From Tardiphaga sp. P9-11 (GTDB lineage: Bacteria > Pseudomonadota > Alphaproteobacteria > Rhizobiales > Xanthobacteraceae), in assembly GCF_008329525.1 (NCBI RefSeq), contig NZ_NPKQ01000004.1, forward strand, positions 310,001 to 374,000: a stretch of 64,000 nt of DNA. The letters are read 5' to 3'. Shown in pieces: positions 36,047 through 46,347 of this stretch; within the stretch, counting starts at the first letter, position 1; each line of letters opens with the position of its first letter. The notes under the pieces were generated by a model. The model did no database searches. It saw only the letters and a list, made by a program, of their open reading frames with translations, and was not told the DNA's origin. The position numbers and the translations under genes are program-made.

Positions 36047-36919
36047 TCAAGGCGCCGGCGTGATGCTCTTTGTCTTTCTGATCTCTGACAATTCGCGCGC
36101 CATCGCGACGAAGCCTGACACCGGAACCGTCTCGGCGCGCCGTGTGACGTCGACACCGGCGGCGGCAGTCAGTCGTTGCGGATCGACGCCAAGTGCTTTC
36201 AGGCTCTGCCGTAGCATCTTGCGGCGCTGATTGAACGCGGCGGCCGCCACCTGTTCCAGCAGGCGACGTTCGCAGACCTCAGGGGCCGCGCGGGGAACGA
36301 GCCGCACGACCGATGACGTCACTTTCGGCGGCGGTGTGAACGCGGCCGGCGAGATGTCGAACAAGATTTTAGTTTCGGCACGCCAGTTAGACAGCACGCC
36401 GAGCCGACCATAGGCCTCGTCATCTTCGACGGCAACGATGCGCTCGGCGACCTCGCGCTGGAACATCAGCACCATCATGTCGTACCAGGGCGGCCACGGC
36501 TCGGTACACAGCCAGTCGATCAGGAGCTGCGTGCCGATATTATAGGGCAGGTTGGCGACGATCTTGGCGCGCTCGCCTGATAGCATCGGGCGGGGATCGA
36601 AGGTCTGGGCATCGCCGATCACGATCTCGAGCCGACCAGGATAGTGCGCGGCGATTTCCTTGAGCGGGCCGAGTGCACGCTCGTCACGTTCGACTGCGAT
36701 AACGCGTTTGGCGCCCGTCGCCAGCAATGCACGGGTGAGGCCGCCGGGGCCGGGACCAACCTCGATGACCGTGCAATCGTCTAGCGGGCCGGCGGCGCGT
36801 GCGATGCGTGCGGTGAGATTAAGATCGAGCAGAAAATTCTGGCCGAGCGATTTGCGCGCCTGCAGATCGAAACGTTTGATGACGTCACGCAGCGGCGGCA
36901 GATCGTCGATCCCGCTCAT
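36047..36919 (-). CDS. rsmA: 16S rRNA (adenine1518/1519-N6) dimethyltransferase
   Basis: 290 aa. The ATG at 36919 overlaps the pdxA stop (ATGA); the frame continues to 37450 inside pdxA and is not coding there. [13 protein letters not shown] is the family N-terminus, [15 protein letters not shown] binds SAM, and [13 protein letters not shown] is the N6-adenine motif IV. It dimethylates two adenines near the 3' end of 16S rRNA during 30S maturation. Part of the conserved lpt-surA-pdxA-rsmA string. Confidence 0.97.
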   Translation of the reverse strand: MSGIDDLPPLRDVIKRFDLQARKSLGQNFLLDLNLTARIARAAGPLDDCTVIEVGPGPGGLTRALLATGAKRVIAVERDERALGPLKEIAAHYPGRLEIVIGDAQTFDPRPMLSGERAKIVANLPYNIGTQLLIDWLCTEPWPPWYDMMVLMFQREVAERIVAVEDDEAYGRLGVLSNWRAETKILFDISPAAFTPPPKVTSSVVRLVPRAAPEVCERRLLEQVAAAAFNQRRKMLRQSLKALGVDPQRLTAAAGVDVTRRAETVPVSGFVAMARELSEIRKTKSITPAP

Positions 36920-37920
36920 GTGGATTGCGTCGCTGCCATGCGGGCTGCGAGTTTGAGTGCCGCAATCAGGCTTGACGGATTGGCCTTGCCGGTGCCGGCG
37001 ATGTCGAACGCGGTGCCGTGATCCGGCGAGGTGCGGATGAAGGGCAGGCCGAGCGTGACATTGACACCCTCGTCGAAGGCGATGGTCTTGATCGGGATCA
37101 GGGCCTGGTCGTGATACATGCAGATAGCGCAGTCGTACGTCGCGCGGGCCGCGGGATGAAACATCGTATCGGCCGGGAGCGGACCGCGCACGTCGATGCC
37201 CTCGTTCTGCAGCACCGTGATCGCATGCATGATGATGGTCTGTTCCTCGGTGCCCAACGATCCGTCTTCGCCGGCGTGCGGATTGAGGCCGGAGATGGCC
37301 AGCCGCGGGCGATGGATTCCGAAGCGGGCCTTCATGTCGTTGACGACAATACGCGCGGTGGCAGTGATCAACGGGCCGGTCAATTGTGCGATGGCATCGC
37401 GGAGCGAGACATGGATCGTGACCGGCACCACGGCCAGCTCCGGTGACCACAGTAGCATGACTGGCAGCGGCACCTTGCCGTCGCGGGCGGCGAGTTCGGC
37501 GAGAAATTCGGTGTGGCCGGGGTGGGTGAAACCGGCGCGGTAGAGCACACTCTTGGCGATCGGATTGGTGACGACGGCGCGGGCGTGGCCGGCTTCGACA
37601 TCCGCGACAGCCTGGCGGATAGAGGCGATGGCAGCAGGGGCGCTGGAGGCGTCAGGACGACGAGGCGGCGCGGTGATGCTCTGCCCGATCGACACCACCG
37701 GCAATGCGTCAGCGAATGTCTCAGCGGCACTGGCGGGCGTTGCATCGGCTAGCTTGACCTCGACGCCGAGCGTCCTGGCGCGGTCGGCCATGAAGTCGCG
37801 GTCACCACGCAAATAGAACGGGGGCAGGTCGAGTTCACGCCGGCGCAGCCAGGCGGCAATAGCGATATCCGGGCCGATGCCAGCCGGTTCGCCCAATGTC
37901 AGCGCAAGAGGTTTGGTCAT
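36916..37920 (-). CDS. pdxA: 4-hydroxythreonine-4-phosphate dehydrogenase
   Basis: 334 aa. NAD-dependent step of pyridoxal phosphate synthesis. The N-terminus [20 protein letters not shown] and the metal-binding segments ([25 protein letters not shown] and [10 protein letters not shown]) are characteristic; their His residues bind the divalent metal. Overlaps rsmA by four bases, and surA ends 41 bp upstream. Confidence 0.96.
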   Translation of the reverse strand: MTKPLALTLGEPAGIGPDIAIAAWLRRRELDLPPFYLRGDRDFMADRARTLGVEVKLADATPASAAETFADALPVVSIGQSITAPPRRPDASSAPAAIASIRQAVADVEAGHARAVVTNPIAKSVLYRAGFTHPGHTEFLAELAARDGKVPLPVMLLWSPELAVVPVTIHVSLRDAIAQLTGPLITATARIVVNDMKARFGIHRPRLAISGLNPHAGEDGSLGTEEQTIIMHAITVLQNEGIDVRGPLPADTMFHPAARATYDCAICMYHDQALIPIKTIAFDEGVNVTLGLPFIRTSPDHGTAFDIAGTGKANPSSLIAALKLAARMAATQST

Positions 37921-37961
37921 GGTGCCGCCCTAAGCCAGTCGCGGCCTAAGCCGGATCGGAA

Positions 37962-38894
37962 CTAGCGATATTCGATCATCGCCGCCTTGCGCAAATCCTG
38001 CAGGTAGGACTTCGACTTCGCCTCGAATTTCTCGGCAAACATCTTGTCTCGGACTTCACGTTTCTTCGGCGTATCGACCTTGGTTGGCTTGCGCGCGCAC
38101 AAGGCCACCATTTCGACGCCTTGGCGGGTCACTTCCGGCGGCGTGAGACGGCCGATCGGGGTCTTGTCGAGCAATTCCCGCAAAGACGGCGGCAGATCGG
38201 CGGAGGTTTTCACGACAGTATCGCGGATCGTCGCATTCTGCATCGACTTGAAGGTGCGGTTGGCGTCTTCGCAGCTCTGGATGCGCTCGCGCAGCCCTTC
38301 GGCTTCCTTGTGCCGCGCTTCCATGATGCCGGACGCCGCACCGCGGGGCACGACCAGCACAACCGGTCGCATCTGATATTCGAACGCTTCGGTCGTGGCA
38401 TCGCCGCCGGCGCTCTGGACGGCTGCATCGACTTCCTTTTCGCCGACCTGCAGGCTCTGCTTGAAGCGGCCGCGGACGATCGCGTTCCAGACCATGTCGG
38501 CCTTCAGGCGGCTTTTCAGGGTGTCCGGGCGGATGCCCTTGGACGCCAGCGACTGCACCAATTGATCCGGCGTGAGGCGCATGCGCGAGCTCATGGTTTG
38601 AAATGAACCGTCGACTTCCGAGGCGCTCGGATCGACGCTATATTTCTTGCCTTCCTTGATCTTGACCTTCTCGTTGATCAGCTCGTCGATCACGTCCTGG
38701 CGACTGTTTGTTTTCGCGCCCGACAGAGCATTCAACTTGGTGCGCTGTTCGATATCGAAATTGGTGATGGGCTCGCCATTGACCATGACGGCAACGGACT
38801 GGGCCCGTGCCGGCGATCCCGCACAAATGAAAAGGGTGACTGCCATCGCCATAGTGGCTTGCAGAACGCGTCCGGAAATCATTGTGCCCGTCAT
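37962..38894 (-). CDS. surA: SurA-type periplasmic chaperone
   Basis: About 310 aa from the ATG at 38894 (the ATG at 38882 is also possible); upstream frame to 39044 overlaps lptD and is unlikely. The signal peptide ends SPARAQ. The SurA N-domain pattern VAVMVNGEPITNFDIEQRTKL is clear, followed by DELINEKVKIKEGKKYSV. A convincing parvulin isomerase motif is not visible, so it may act only as a chaperone. It lies between lptD and pdxA, the expected place for an outer-membrane-protein chaperone; its likely client is LptD. Confidence 0.88.
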   Translation of the reverse strand: MTGTMISGRVLQATMAMAVTLFICAGSPARAQSVAVMVNGEPITNFDIEQRTKLNALSGAKTNSRQDVIDELINEKVKIKEGKKYSVDPSASEVDGSFQTMSSRMRLTPDQLVQSLASKGIRPDTLKSRLKADMVWNAIVRGRFKQSLQVGEKEVDAAVQSAGGDATTEAFEYQMRPVVLVVPRGAASGIMEARHKEAEGLRERIQSCEDANRTFKSMQNATIRDTVVKTSADLPPSLRELLDKTPIGRLTPPEVTRQGVEMVALCARKPTKVDTPKKREVRDKMFAEKFEAKSKSYLQDLRKAAMIEYR

Positions 38895-38985
38895 TGTCAA
38901 AACCGCAGTGTTCAAGCTCTCAGGAAAGCAGAAGTCGCATACATCACGATGGAAAACGGAGATTTCACGGCACGGGCACGTGATA

Positions 38986-41439
38986 CTAGTAAGTGCCGCC
39001 GGTTCCGCTTGCAGATGTGGTATTGCCGATCGTCCGCAGGCCAATTTGGAACATGACAGAATGGCTCAGAACGGGCGGCGTGCTCAGGTTAGTCACGTAG
39101 TTGTAGGACGTGACATAATTGACGCCGAGCACGAAACAATCGTCCACATAGCCAGCACCGACCGTGTACTGGTTGATCTTGTTAGCCTCGAGATCCCAGC
39201 GCGCACCACCGGTGACCACCCAATTCGATGCCAGCTTGATCGAACCGGTACCGAGGAGGCCTTCGCGGCGTGTGAGATAGCCCAATTCCGCCTGCGGCGC
39301 GTAGTTGCCGTACATCAGGCTGACCGACCAGCGATCGAAGCTTGCGCGACCCTCCGCCTCAAAGCGCGACACGTTACCGGTCGCCTCGTCGATCCGCGCA
39401 CGCGTGCTGACCGTGTAGGTCCGGTTCGGCGAATAAGCGAGGCTGGCGACATAGTCTGACCGCGAGGTAGCCAGTCCGGAGTCGACACCGGTGTTGGTCG
39501 TATCGGCGACTGCGAACGAGTTCAGGCCGAAAAGTTGATAGGACTGACCGAACAGGACTTTGACGGAGCCGCCACGGTCGAACTGCGTGGTAGCCTGCAC
39601 GCCCACATTGGCGCGACCGCCGCCTTCGATACGGTCGTAACCGGAGAACTTGTTGACGCTGAACAGATTGCTCGCATCGAAGCTCATGCTCTGCGCGTCT
39701 TCGTTCGGCAACTTACCGGCATAGGTTTCATTCGGGCGAATGATCACCTGCGCAATGGGTTCGAGCGTCGTGGTGCCCCATGGCTGAACGTTGATGAATG
39801 GATAGCGATATTCGAGGCCTACGGTCGGCATCACCCGCAGCGCGGTCGTATCGCCGGTTGGCAGGAAGTTGGAGACGCCGGGCTGGTTAGAGATCGAGGC
39901 ATCGATAGCATCAACGCGCAGGATCGCAAACGGCGTGAAGATCTGGCCGAACGAGTCCGTATAGGATCGACGCCACTGCGCTTCGCCGGTGACGCGGGTA
40001 TAGGTACCCGGAATGCCATTCATGAGGCAGTTGGCTGGCGCTCTCGCGAGCGGATCTGCCGACGTCAGATTGCACAGTCCGTTGGTATTGGCGAGTGATG
40101 TGATCGGCGTAAACGACGCCTGATCACGGCTCAGGCTGGTCATGTTGAACTTGTAGCTGAACTCGCCGCCGAGAACGTTCTGGTTCAAGACGTTGTTGTA
40201 ATCGATCACCGGATGAATGACCGGGACCTGGCTTTGGTTGCCGGAGAAGCTCAGATAATAGATCGTCCGCGCATCGAAGAAGCTGCGTTTGCCGACGCCC
40301 GTCAGGTAGAGCTGCGAAACGGCTTCCGTCTGCAGGTTCAGGAACGAGGCATAGGGATCCCGGTACATCGATAGCCGGTAATCCTGCAGAAAATTGTAGT
40401 CGCTGAGCGCGACTGCATCCCAACCCCAGACCCATTTGTCGTTCAGCGCGAACTGGCCTTTGGATTCCACACCGCCGCGCCAGTCCTTGTCGCCAACCGT
40501 GTTGGCGTATGCATTTCGATCCTGCTGGTTAATGCCATAGGCGCGGATCTGGTAGGAGCCGTCTATCAGCCGCTGACGGAATTCGCCCTGCATCAACAAG
40601 CCCTGCTTGCTGGTGTAGCGCGGCGAGAACGTCGCGTCGTAGTCGGGGGCGATCGCCCAGTAGAACGGGGTTTCGACACCGAAGCCGTAATTGGTGTTCT
40701 GCGACGGCATCGGCATCAGGAAGCCGGTCTTGCGCTTCACCGTTGGATCGGGCGTCGAGAAATACGGGACATAGGCGAGGGGCACGCCGAAGAACTCGAT
40801 CCGGGCGTCCTCGAAATACATCATCTTTTCGGTCTGGTCGTGGATGACGCGGGCACCCTTGACCTGCCACAGCGGCGGCTTCTTCGGATCTTCCTTACAG
40901 GCGGCGCAGGCAGTGTAGACACCGTTCTGGAACACGGTGTAGTTGCCGGCGGTGCGCTCGGCGCGTGTCGCGGCCATGCGCGTCGCATCCGCGGTATCAA
41001 CACGGAGCGAATCCACGAAACCGTCGCGGTAGTCGTCGCTGAGGTCGAGCAGGTTGGCGTAGGTGATCTTGCCGTCGGCGTCCGTCATCCGGACATTGCC
41101 TTCGGCATGCAGGCGCTTGGTCTTCTGGTCGTAGATGACCTTGTCGGCCTCGACCGAGGTTCCGTTGTAATACATCTGCACATTACCGACAGCGGCGACG
41201 CGCGAGTTGTTATAGTCGTAATTGACCTCGGTGGCCTGCACCAGCATCTGCCCGGTCTGGGCGGCCGGCGGCGGCTTCGGCCGGGTGGCCGGGCGGTTAT
41301 AGGTGAAGCTCTGGGCATGGACAGGCGTCGTCGTAGCGGCGCCAAGCGTCACGGCGACACACATCATCGTTGCCGCGATCGACGTGATCGCGCGAGACGT
41401 GCGTCCGCAATCTGCGCAAATATGCAGTTTCGAGGTCAT
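38986..41439 (-). CDS. lptD: LPS-assembly outer-membrane protein
   Basis: 817 aa from the ATG at 41439; the frame opens at 41538, inside lptG. A signal sequence ends PVHAQ. The periplasmic OstA domain (VEADKVIYDQKTKRLHAEGN) is followed by a large beta-barrel with alternating aromatic strands. Cys residues (CAACKEDPKK and a later pair) could form the disulfides LptD needs. It inserts lipopolysaccharide into the outer leaflet with LptE, which is not in this window. Operon order lptF-lptG-lptD-surA. Confidence 0.95.
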   Translation of the reverse strand: MTSKLHICADCGRTSRAITSIAATMMCVAVTLGAATTTPVHAQSFTYNRPATRPKPPPAAQTGQMLVQATEVNYDYNNSRVAAVGNVQMYYNGTSVEADKVIYDQKTKRLHAEGNVRMTDADGKITYANLLDLSDDYRDGFVDSLRVDTADATRMAATRAERTAGNYTVFQNGVYTACAACKEDPKKPPLWQVKGARVIHDQTEKMMYFEDARIEFFGVPLAYVPYFSTPDPTVKRKTGFLMPMPSQNTNYGFGVETPFYWAIAPDYDATFSPRYTSKQGLLMQGEFRQRLIDGSYQIRAYGINQQDRNAYANTVGDKDWRGGVESKGQFALNDKWVWGWDAVALSDYNFLQDYRLSMYRDPYASFLNLQTEAVSQLYLTGVGKRSFFDARTIYYLSFSGNQSQVPVIHPVIDYNNVLNQNVLGGEFSYKFNMTSLSRDQASFTPITSLANTNGLCNLTSADPLARAPANCLMNGIPGTYTRVTGEAQWRRSYTDSFGQIFTPFAILRVDAIDASISNQPGVSNFLPTGDTTALRVMPTVGLEYRYPFINVQPWGTTTLEPIAQVIIRPNETYAGKLPNEDAQSMSFDASNLFSVNKFSGYDRIEGGGRANVGVQATTQFDRGGSVKVLFGQSYQLFGLNSFAVADTTNTGVDSGLATSRSDYVASLAYSPNRTYTVSTRARIDEATGNVSRFEAEGRASFDRWSVSLMYGNYAPQAELGYLTRREGLLGTGSIKLASNWVVTGGARWDLEANKINQYTVGAGYVDDCFVLGVNYVTSYNYVTNLSTPPVLSHSVMFQIGLRTIGNTTSASGTGGTY

Positions 41440-41471
41440 TTTCCGCGCGCGGAGGGCGGCAAACACAGCCA

Positions 41472-42569
41472 CTACCCGTCCTCCTGGTACAACAAGGCCA
41501 AAAAGCCGGTGAGACCGCCCACACACACAGGCAGCCACGCCGCAGCAATCGGATGCATCAACTCAGCCTTGCTCAAATCTTCCGTAACTTTCGACAGAAC
41601 GTAGAGCAGAAAGCCCGCGCCCACGCCACTCAAAACCATCTTCTGGACACCGCCCATCCGAAAGAACCGGAGGCTCACGGAAGCAGCCAACATCACCATC
41701 GCAACCAGCAAAAATGGCTGTGCGATAAGCTTATGATACTGCAAGCGATACCCCGCCGTCGCGAACCCCGAACTCTCGGACGATTTGATATACGAAGGAA
41801 GTTGCCAAAATGACACTGTCTCGGGGGTCGAAAAACTGTTTCTGACCTGCAATGGGGTCAGGGTTGTAGCCATGTACATGCTGTCCTGCTCGACCACAGG
41901 CGAATCGAGGGTGTAGCGGCGCACCCCCTTGAACAGCCAGCGACCGGGCTCCAACGAGGCCTCGCGGGCCTCGACCCGCTCCTTGAACTGGGATTCGGTG
42001 TCGAACCGGAAAACGGTCAGGCCGGTCAGGCGGACGCCCTGCTGCTCGCTGCGGGCAGCATTGATGATGGCCTGGCCTTCGCGGTTGACCTGGTTGATCC
42101 AGAAGCCGGAGGCGTCCTGGACGCCGCCGCCCGGCGCATCGCCGAACATCTGGGCCTCCATCCGCTTCGATTCCTCGCGCAGGTTGGCCGACAGCGGGTT
42201 GTAGCCCACCGTCGCCAGCACGCCCAGGATGAGAGCGCTGGCCAGTGCTGGGGAGATAAACTGCCAGGCCGAGACGCCCGCGGCGCGGGCGACCACCAGT
42301 TCGAGCCGCCGCGACAGCGCGAGATAACAGGTCATGGCGCCGATCAGGATGCAAAAAGGCATCATCTTCTCAAGCAACTGGGGCACCCGGTACAGCGATG
42401 TTTGCGCCACCATCAGAGCGGAGGCCGAGGCCAGCCCGGAGGTGCGCCTGACCATCTCGATGTAGTCAACCAGCACCAGCAGCATGAAAATACTGATGAA
42501 CACGCCCAAGGCTGCCACCAGGAAGCGGCCGGCGAAATACCTGCCGATGGTGTTGGTGATCATGCTCAT
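41472..42569 (-). CDS. lptG: LPS export permease LptG
   Basis: 365 aa. The YjgP/YjgQ fold has three N-terminal helices, a periplasmic beta-jellyroll (about residues 130-270) and three C-terminal helices. TNTIGRYFAGRFLVAALGVF is the usual start. With LptF and the LptB ATPase (not in the window) it extracts LPS from the inner membrane. Start overlaps the lptF stop (ATGA at 42569-42566). Confidence 0.94.
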   Translation of the reverse strand: MSMITNTIGRYFAGRFLVAALGVFISIFMLLVLVDYIEMVRRTSGLASASALMVAQTSLYRVPQLLEKMMPFCILIGAMTCYLALSRRLELVVARAAGVSAWQFISPALASALILGVLATVGYNPLSANLREESKRMEAQMFGDAPGGGVQDASGFWINQVNREGQAIINAARSEQQGVRLTGLTVFRFDTESQFKERVEAREASLEPGRWLFKGVRRYTLDSPVVEQDSMYMATTLTPLQVRNSFSTPETVSFWQLPSYIKSSESSGFATAGYRLQYHKLIAQPFLLVAMVMLAASVSLRFFRMGGVQKMVLSGVGAGFLLYVLSKVTEDLSKAELMHPIAAAWLPVCVGGLTGFLALLYQEDG

Positions 42570-43735
42570 GCGGCGGCGGGCCGTCGGAAGAGGCGCAACA
42601 ACCGCTCGTTGGATCTGTTGATTGCTTCCACCAGCTTCGCCGGCGGCTCCACCACAATCCCGGCTGAGATGATCCAGAAGCTGACGCCGATCGCTGTCGC
42701 CAGCAACGCATATTGAAGCGGCGCGGCGAAGTCCGATTTTGCTGCCACGACGGAGCAGGCGAAGCCCGCCATGCGCAGGCCGAACACCGCGGCAATCGCG
42801 CTGCCCATCGAGAAATTGCGGCTCTGTCGCGTAGTCCGTGGCGAGCCCAGGAATGCAAAGGTCAAGGCGGCAAAGGCCAGTGGATAGATCGGCGCCATCA
42901 AGCGGTCGTGCATCTCGGCGCTGAACTGCCGCGGCACCTGCTTGTAAAGCGGATCATCCACAGGCGGCACCATCAATTCCCAGAGATACCGTTCACGAAT
43001 TCCGTAGGTGACGTCCTGGCTGCGGTTGGAGAATTTCGACATATCGAAAGCATAGCGGCCGAACGCTACCATCGCGGGGTCGGTCTTGCCCGTCTCGAAG
43101 CGCTGCAGGTTGCCGTCTTCCAGAATCAGGAACGAACCATCCTTGTTCTTCAGCACCGTCCCATGGTCGGCAATGATGGTGACGCGCTCTTTGGGATCGC
43201 GACGATCGTCAACGAAAATTCCGACCAGTAATCCGCCGGGCTGACGTTCGCGGACGCGGATAGTCAGGTTCTGGTCGAGCTGCGCGAAGCGGCCTGGCTG
43301 CAGGATATTCGCTAGAACGTCCGCCGTGATCTCGGCGTCCCAGCGCTTCAGCCGGCGCATACCATCCGGTGCCAGGTATGAGCCGATGAAGGCCACGAGC
43401 AGCGAAACGACAATCGTGGCGAACAGGAAGGGACGAAACAGCCGTCGCGGCGACAGGCCGGCGGCATTCATCACGATGATTTCGGAGTCGGTCGCGAGCT
43501 TGGTCAGGGTGTGGGACACCGCGATCATCAGGGCGATAGGAGCAATGATCAGAACGAGAACGGGAATCGCAAGGCTGGTGACGCCGAGGAAGGTCAGAAT
43601 GGTCTGACCCTGGCTCGTCATCAGGTCGATTCCGCGCAACGCTTGCGTGATCCAGATCACGCCTGTCAGGCTGACCAGAACCACCGCAAACGACGCTAGC
43701 GTCGTGCGGAAAATATACTTGTCGATAGACCCCAT
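42566..43735 (-). CDS. lptF: LPS export permease LptF
   Basis: 389 aa from the ATG at 43735; a TTG four codons earlier is also in frame. MGSIDKYIFRTTLASFAVVL is the family start. Six membrane helices surround a periplasmic jellyroll domain. First gene of the lptF-lptG-lptD-surA-pdxA-rsmA run. A divergent 515-bp regulatory region separates it from pepA. Confidence 0.94.
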   Translation of the reverse strand: MGSIDKYIFRTTLASFAVVLVSLTGVIWITQALRGIDLMTSQGQTILTFLGVTSLAIPVLVLIIAPIALMIAVSHTLTKLATDSEIIVMNAAGLSPRRLFRPFLFATIVVSLLVAFIGSYLAPDGMRRLKRWDAEITADVLANILQPGRFAQLDQNLTIRVRERQPGGLLVGIFVDDRRDPKERVTIIADHGTVLKNKDGSFLILEDGNLQRFETGKTDPAMVAFGRYAFDMSKFSNRSQDVTYGIRERYLWELMVPPVDDPLYKQVPRQFSAEMHDRLMAPIYPLAFAALTFAFLGSPRTTRQSRNFSMGSAIAAVFGLRMAGFACSVVAAKSDFAAPLQYALLATAIGVSFWIISAGIVVEPPAKLVEAINRSNERLLRLFRRPAAA

Positions 43736-44026
43736 CGGTCCGATCAATCCCCATTCCGGCCGTTAAAGCCGCCCGCATGCCCAATCCCGCAACGGGACCC
43801 CCGAGGACATGCTGCGATCTTCAGAAGCTCACCCTCTCACTTAGCATCCCTTTGATTGGTCAACAAAATGGCCGGGCGATGGCTCGCTCAGGATATGGTT
43901 AATTATGTGCCCGATGTGGCCCTTGGGCCACTGATAAGGGGCTGCCGGCATGGGCGACGGCGGAAACAGCGTAGCTGGCGGGGTGCGTTCGTTGGCAAGG
44001 TCGGCACGTAAGGGTGCAGCCGACAC

Positions 44027-44052
44027 ATTCGGACACAGGGAATTGTCCGAAT
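44027..44052. promoter_or_regulatory. Perfect dyad upstream of pepA
   Basis: ATTCGGACA (44027-44035), 8 bases, TGTCCGAAT (44044-44052). Perfect 9-bp arms in a 26-bp site, about 200 bp before pepA. No T-run follows, so an operator is more likely than a terminator. Confidence 0.5.
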
Positions 44053-44094
44053 CGGCAGTGTCAGGGCTGCTTGGTTCCTCCGGGGAGACACAAG

Positions 44095-44118
44095 AAAACT
44101 ATCGATAAAACTATCGAT
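44095..44118. repeat. 12-bp tandem repeat upstream of pepA
   Basis: AAAACTATCGAT occurs twice head to tail. Each unit contains the palindrome ATCGAT. One helical turn apart, the two copies could bind a dimeric regulator. Confidence 0.6.
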
Positions 44119-44250
44119 CTTCGGCGGTTTCGGTCAGAACCTGTCTTGACGTTCACGCTGTGACGACAACAAAACACTTGAGCCCCGCCGCACCGACCGG
44201 ATTCCGCGCCGACCCCTGCGACAGCCCTGATCTTTCTGGAGGAATTTGCC

Positions 44251-45753
44251 ATGCCCGACGCCGTCAAGGTCGGCTTCGTTCCGTTTGCCACTGCCGTGCG
44301 CGGTGCTCTCGTGGTGTTCTGTGACGAAGCGTTGAAATTCGGTCCAGCCGCTACCAAAGCCCTCGGGGACGCAGCGGCAACTGTGAAACGCGCGGCGGCA
44401 ACCAGCAAATTCAAGGGCAAGAGCGCGTCGACGCTCGATATCCTGGCCCCGGACGGCATCAAGGCGTCGCGTCTCATCGTGATCGGCACCGGCAAGCCGT
44501 CCGATCTGAAGGAGACCGATCTGCTGAAATTTGGCGGCGTGCTCGCCGGGAAGGCGGGCAGCAGCAATGAAGCGGTGACCGTCATCGCGGAGTTGGCTTC
44601 AGGCGCGATGACGCCAGAGCAGGCGGCATCGGTCGCCTCCGGTGTATTGTTGCGCGCCTACAAATTCGATCGTTACAAGACCAAGAAGAAAGATGCCGAC
44701 GAGGCGTCCGGCAATCTCGCAGTTTCGTTGGCCGTCAGCGATGTCGCCGCAGCCAAGAAGGCGTTCGCGCCGGGCAATCATATCGTCAACGGCGTCGTGC
44801 TGGCCCGCGAGCTCGTGAATGAGCCGCCGAACGTGCTGTTTCCAGCCGAATTCGCGCGCCGCGCCGGTGAGTTAAGGAAACTCGGCGTTACGGTCGAAGT
44901 GCTCGACGTCAAGGCGATGACCAAGCTTGGCATGGGCGCGCTGCTCGGCGTGTCCCAGGGGTCTGTGCGTCCCGGCCGTATGGTGGTGATGCGCTGGAAC
45001 GGTGGCAAGAAGGGCGAGCAGCCCGTCGCCTTCATCGGCAAAGGCGTGACCTTCGATACCGGTGGTATCTCGATCAAGCCGGCCGGCAGTATGGAAGACA
45101 TGAAGGGCGATATGGGCGGCGCAGCCTGCGTCGTTGGCCTGATGCATGCACTCGCGGGCCGCAAGGCCAAGGTCAATGTGGTCGGCGCCATCGGCATCGT
45201 CGAAAACATGCCGGACGGTAACGCGCAGCGTCCGGGCGATATCGTGACGTCGATGTCCGGTCAGACCATCGAAATCATCAACACCGACGCTGAAGGCCGC
45301 CTCGTACTGGCCGATGTGCTTTGGTATGTGGCGAAGAAGTTCAAGCCGAAATTCATGGTGGATCTGGCGACGTTGACCGGTGCGATCATGGTCGCGCTCG
45401 GTACCGAATACGCCGGTATGTTCTCCAATAATGACGAACTCGCAGAGCGTCTGTCCACCGTCGGACAGGCAACCGGTGAACGTGTCTGGCGGATGCCACT
45501 CGGTCCGGAATACGACAAGCAAATCGACTCGCAATTCGCCGATATGAAGAACACCGGCACGCGCAATGGCGGCTCGATCACTGCGGCGCAGTTCCTGCAG
45601 CGCTTCGTCGACGATACGCCGTGGGCGCATCTCGATATCGCCGGCACCGCCATGGGTGCGCCGAAGACCGAGATCAATCAGAGCTGGGGCTCGGGTTACG
45701 GCGTGCGGCTGCTGGATCGGCTTGTCGCCGACTATTACGAGGCGAAGAAGTAG
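44251..45753 (+). CDS. pepA: Leucyl aminopeptidase
   Basis: 500 aa. M17 family metallo-aminopeptidase. The diagnostic [12 protein letters not shown] is present, and the metal/catalytic segments [15 protein letters not shown] and [20 protein letters not shown] are intact. TGGAGG lies 10 bases before the ATG. It degrades peptides in the cytoplasm; in E. coli PepA also binds DNA as an accessory factor, not shown here. holC follows after 9 bp, the standard pairing. Confidence 0.96.
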   Translation: MPDAVKVGFVPFATAVRGALVVFCDEALKFGPAATKALGDAAATVKRAAATSKFKGKSASTLDILAPDGIKASRLIVIGTGKPSDLKETDLLKFGGVLAGKAGSSNEAVTVIAELASGAMTPEQAASVASGVLLRAYKFDRYKTKKKDADEASGNLAVSLAVSDVAAAKKAFAPGNHIVNGVVLARELVNEPPNVLFPAEFARRAGELRKLGVTVEVLDVKAMTKLGMGALLGVSQGSVRPGRMVVMRWNGGKKGEQPVAFIGKGVTFDTGGISIKPAGSMEDMKGDMGGAACVVGLMHALAGRKAKVNVVGAIGIVENMPDGNAQRPGDIVTSMSGQTIEIINTDAEGRLVLADVLWYVAKKFKPKFMVDLATLTGAIMVALGTEYAGMFSNNDELAERLSTVGQATGERVWRMPLGPEYDKQIDSQFADMKNTGTRNGGSITAAQFLQRFVDDTPWAHLDIAGTAMGAPKTEINQSWGSGYGVRLLDRLVADYYEAKK

Positions 45754-45762
45754 TCCGACACG

Positions 45763-46215
45763 ATGACCGAGGTTCTGTTCTATCATCTGCAGAACATGAC
45801 GCTGGAGAGCGTACTGCCGCCGCTGCTCGAGAAGTCGCTTGAGCGCGGCTGGCGTGTCGTCGTGCAATCCACATCAGAAGAACGCGCCGATGCGCTCGAT
45901 GCGCATCTGTGGACCTATCGTGATGATTCATTTCTGCCGCACGCCACCTGGCGTGTGGCAGACGCGGCGGATCAGCCGATCATTCTCGCGATCGAAGAGG
46001 GCAATCCCAATCGTGCCCAGGTCCGGTTCCTTGTGGACAGCGCGGCGGTGCCGGCGGATGCCGACGGCTATGAACGCATGGTGCTGGTATTCAACGGCGA
46101 TGATGCCGATGCGCTCGCTGCAGCGCGAGCAGCCTGGACTGACTGCAAGGCGAGGGGCTTTACCGCCACTTACTGGCAAACCGATGAACGTGGTCGGTGG
46201 CAGCGCAAGAATTAG
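45763..46215 (+). CDS. holC: DNA polymerase III subunit chi
   Basis: 150 aa. MTEVLFYHLQNMTLESVLPP and ALDAHLWTYRDDSFLPHATW are characteristic of the chi fold. It links the clamp loader to single-strand binding protein at the fork. Directly downstream of pepA, a conserved position in Proteobacteria. Confidence 0.94.
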   Translation: MTEVLFYHLQNMTLESVLPPLLEKSLERGWRVVVQSTSEERADALDAHLWTYRDDSFLPHATWRVADAADQPIILAIEEGNPNRAQVRFLVDSAAVPADADGYERMVLVFNGDDADALAAARAAWTDCKARGFTATYWQTDERGRWQRKN

Positions 46216-46347
46216 CTGGCGATTGGCGATCTGCAGCAATTAATGATAATTGTAGATTTCCTCACCGGTATCCACCGCTGTGTCATGGTGGTGCCGCAAA
46301 TGAATGATGTTACAGGCGCTTATCGCCTGTCTTGGGGTTGCGTAATC

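Larger units (their letters stand above)
43736..44250. other. Divergent regulatory region between lptF and pepA
   Basis: No gene in about 515 bp. Two structured elements stand out near pepA: a 9-bp-arm dyad (44027-44052) and a 12-bp tandem repeat (44095-44118). Short ORFs in the left part lack support. Confidence 0.6.

Noticed and set aside
36920-37450. Upstream extension of the rsmA frame
   Set aside because: It overlaps pdxA in another frame and has no methyltransferase features; [12 protein letters not shown] at 36919 is the natural start.
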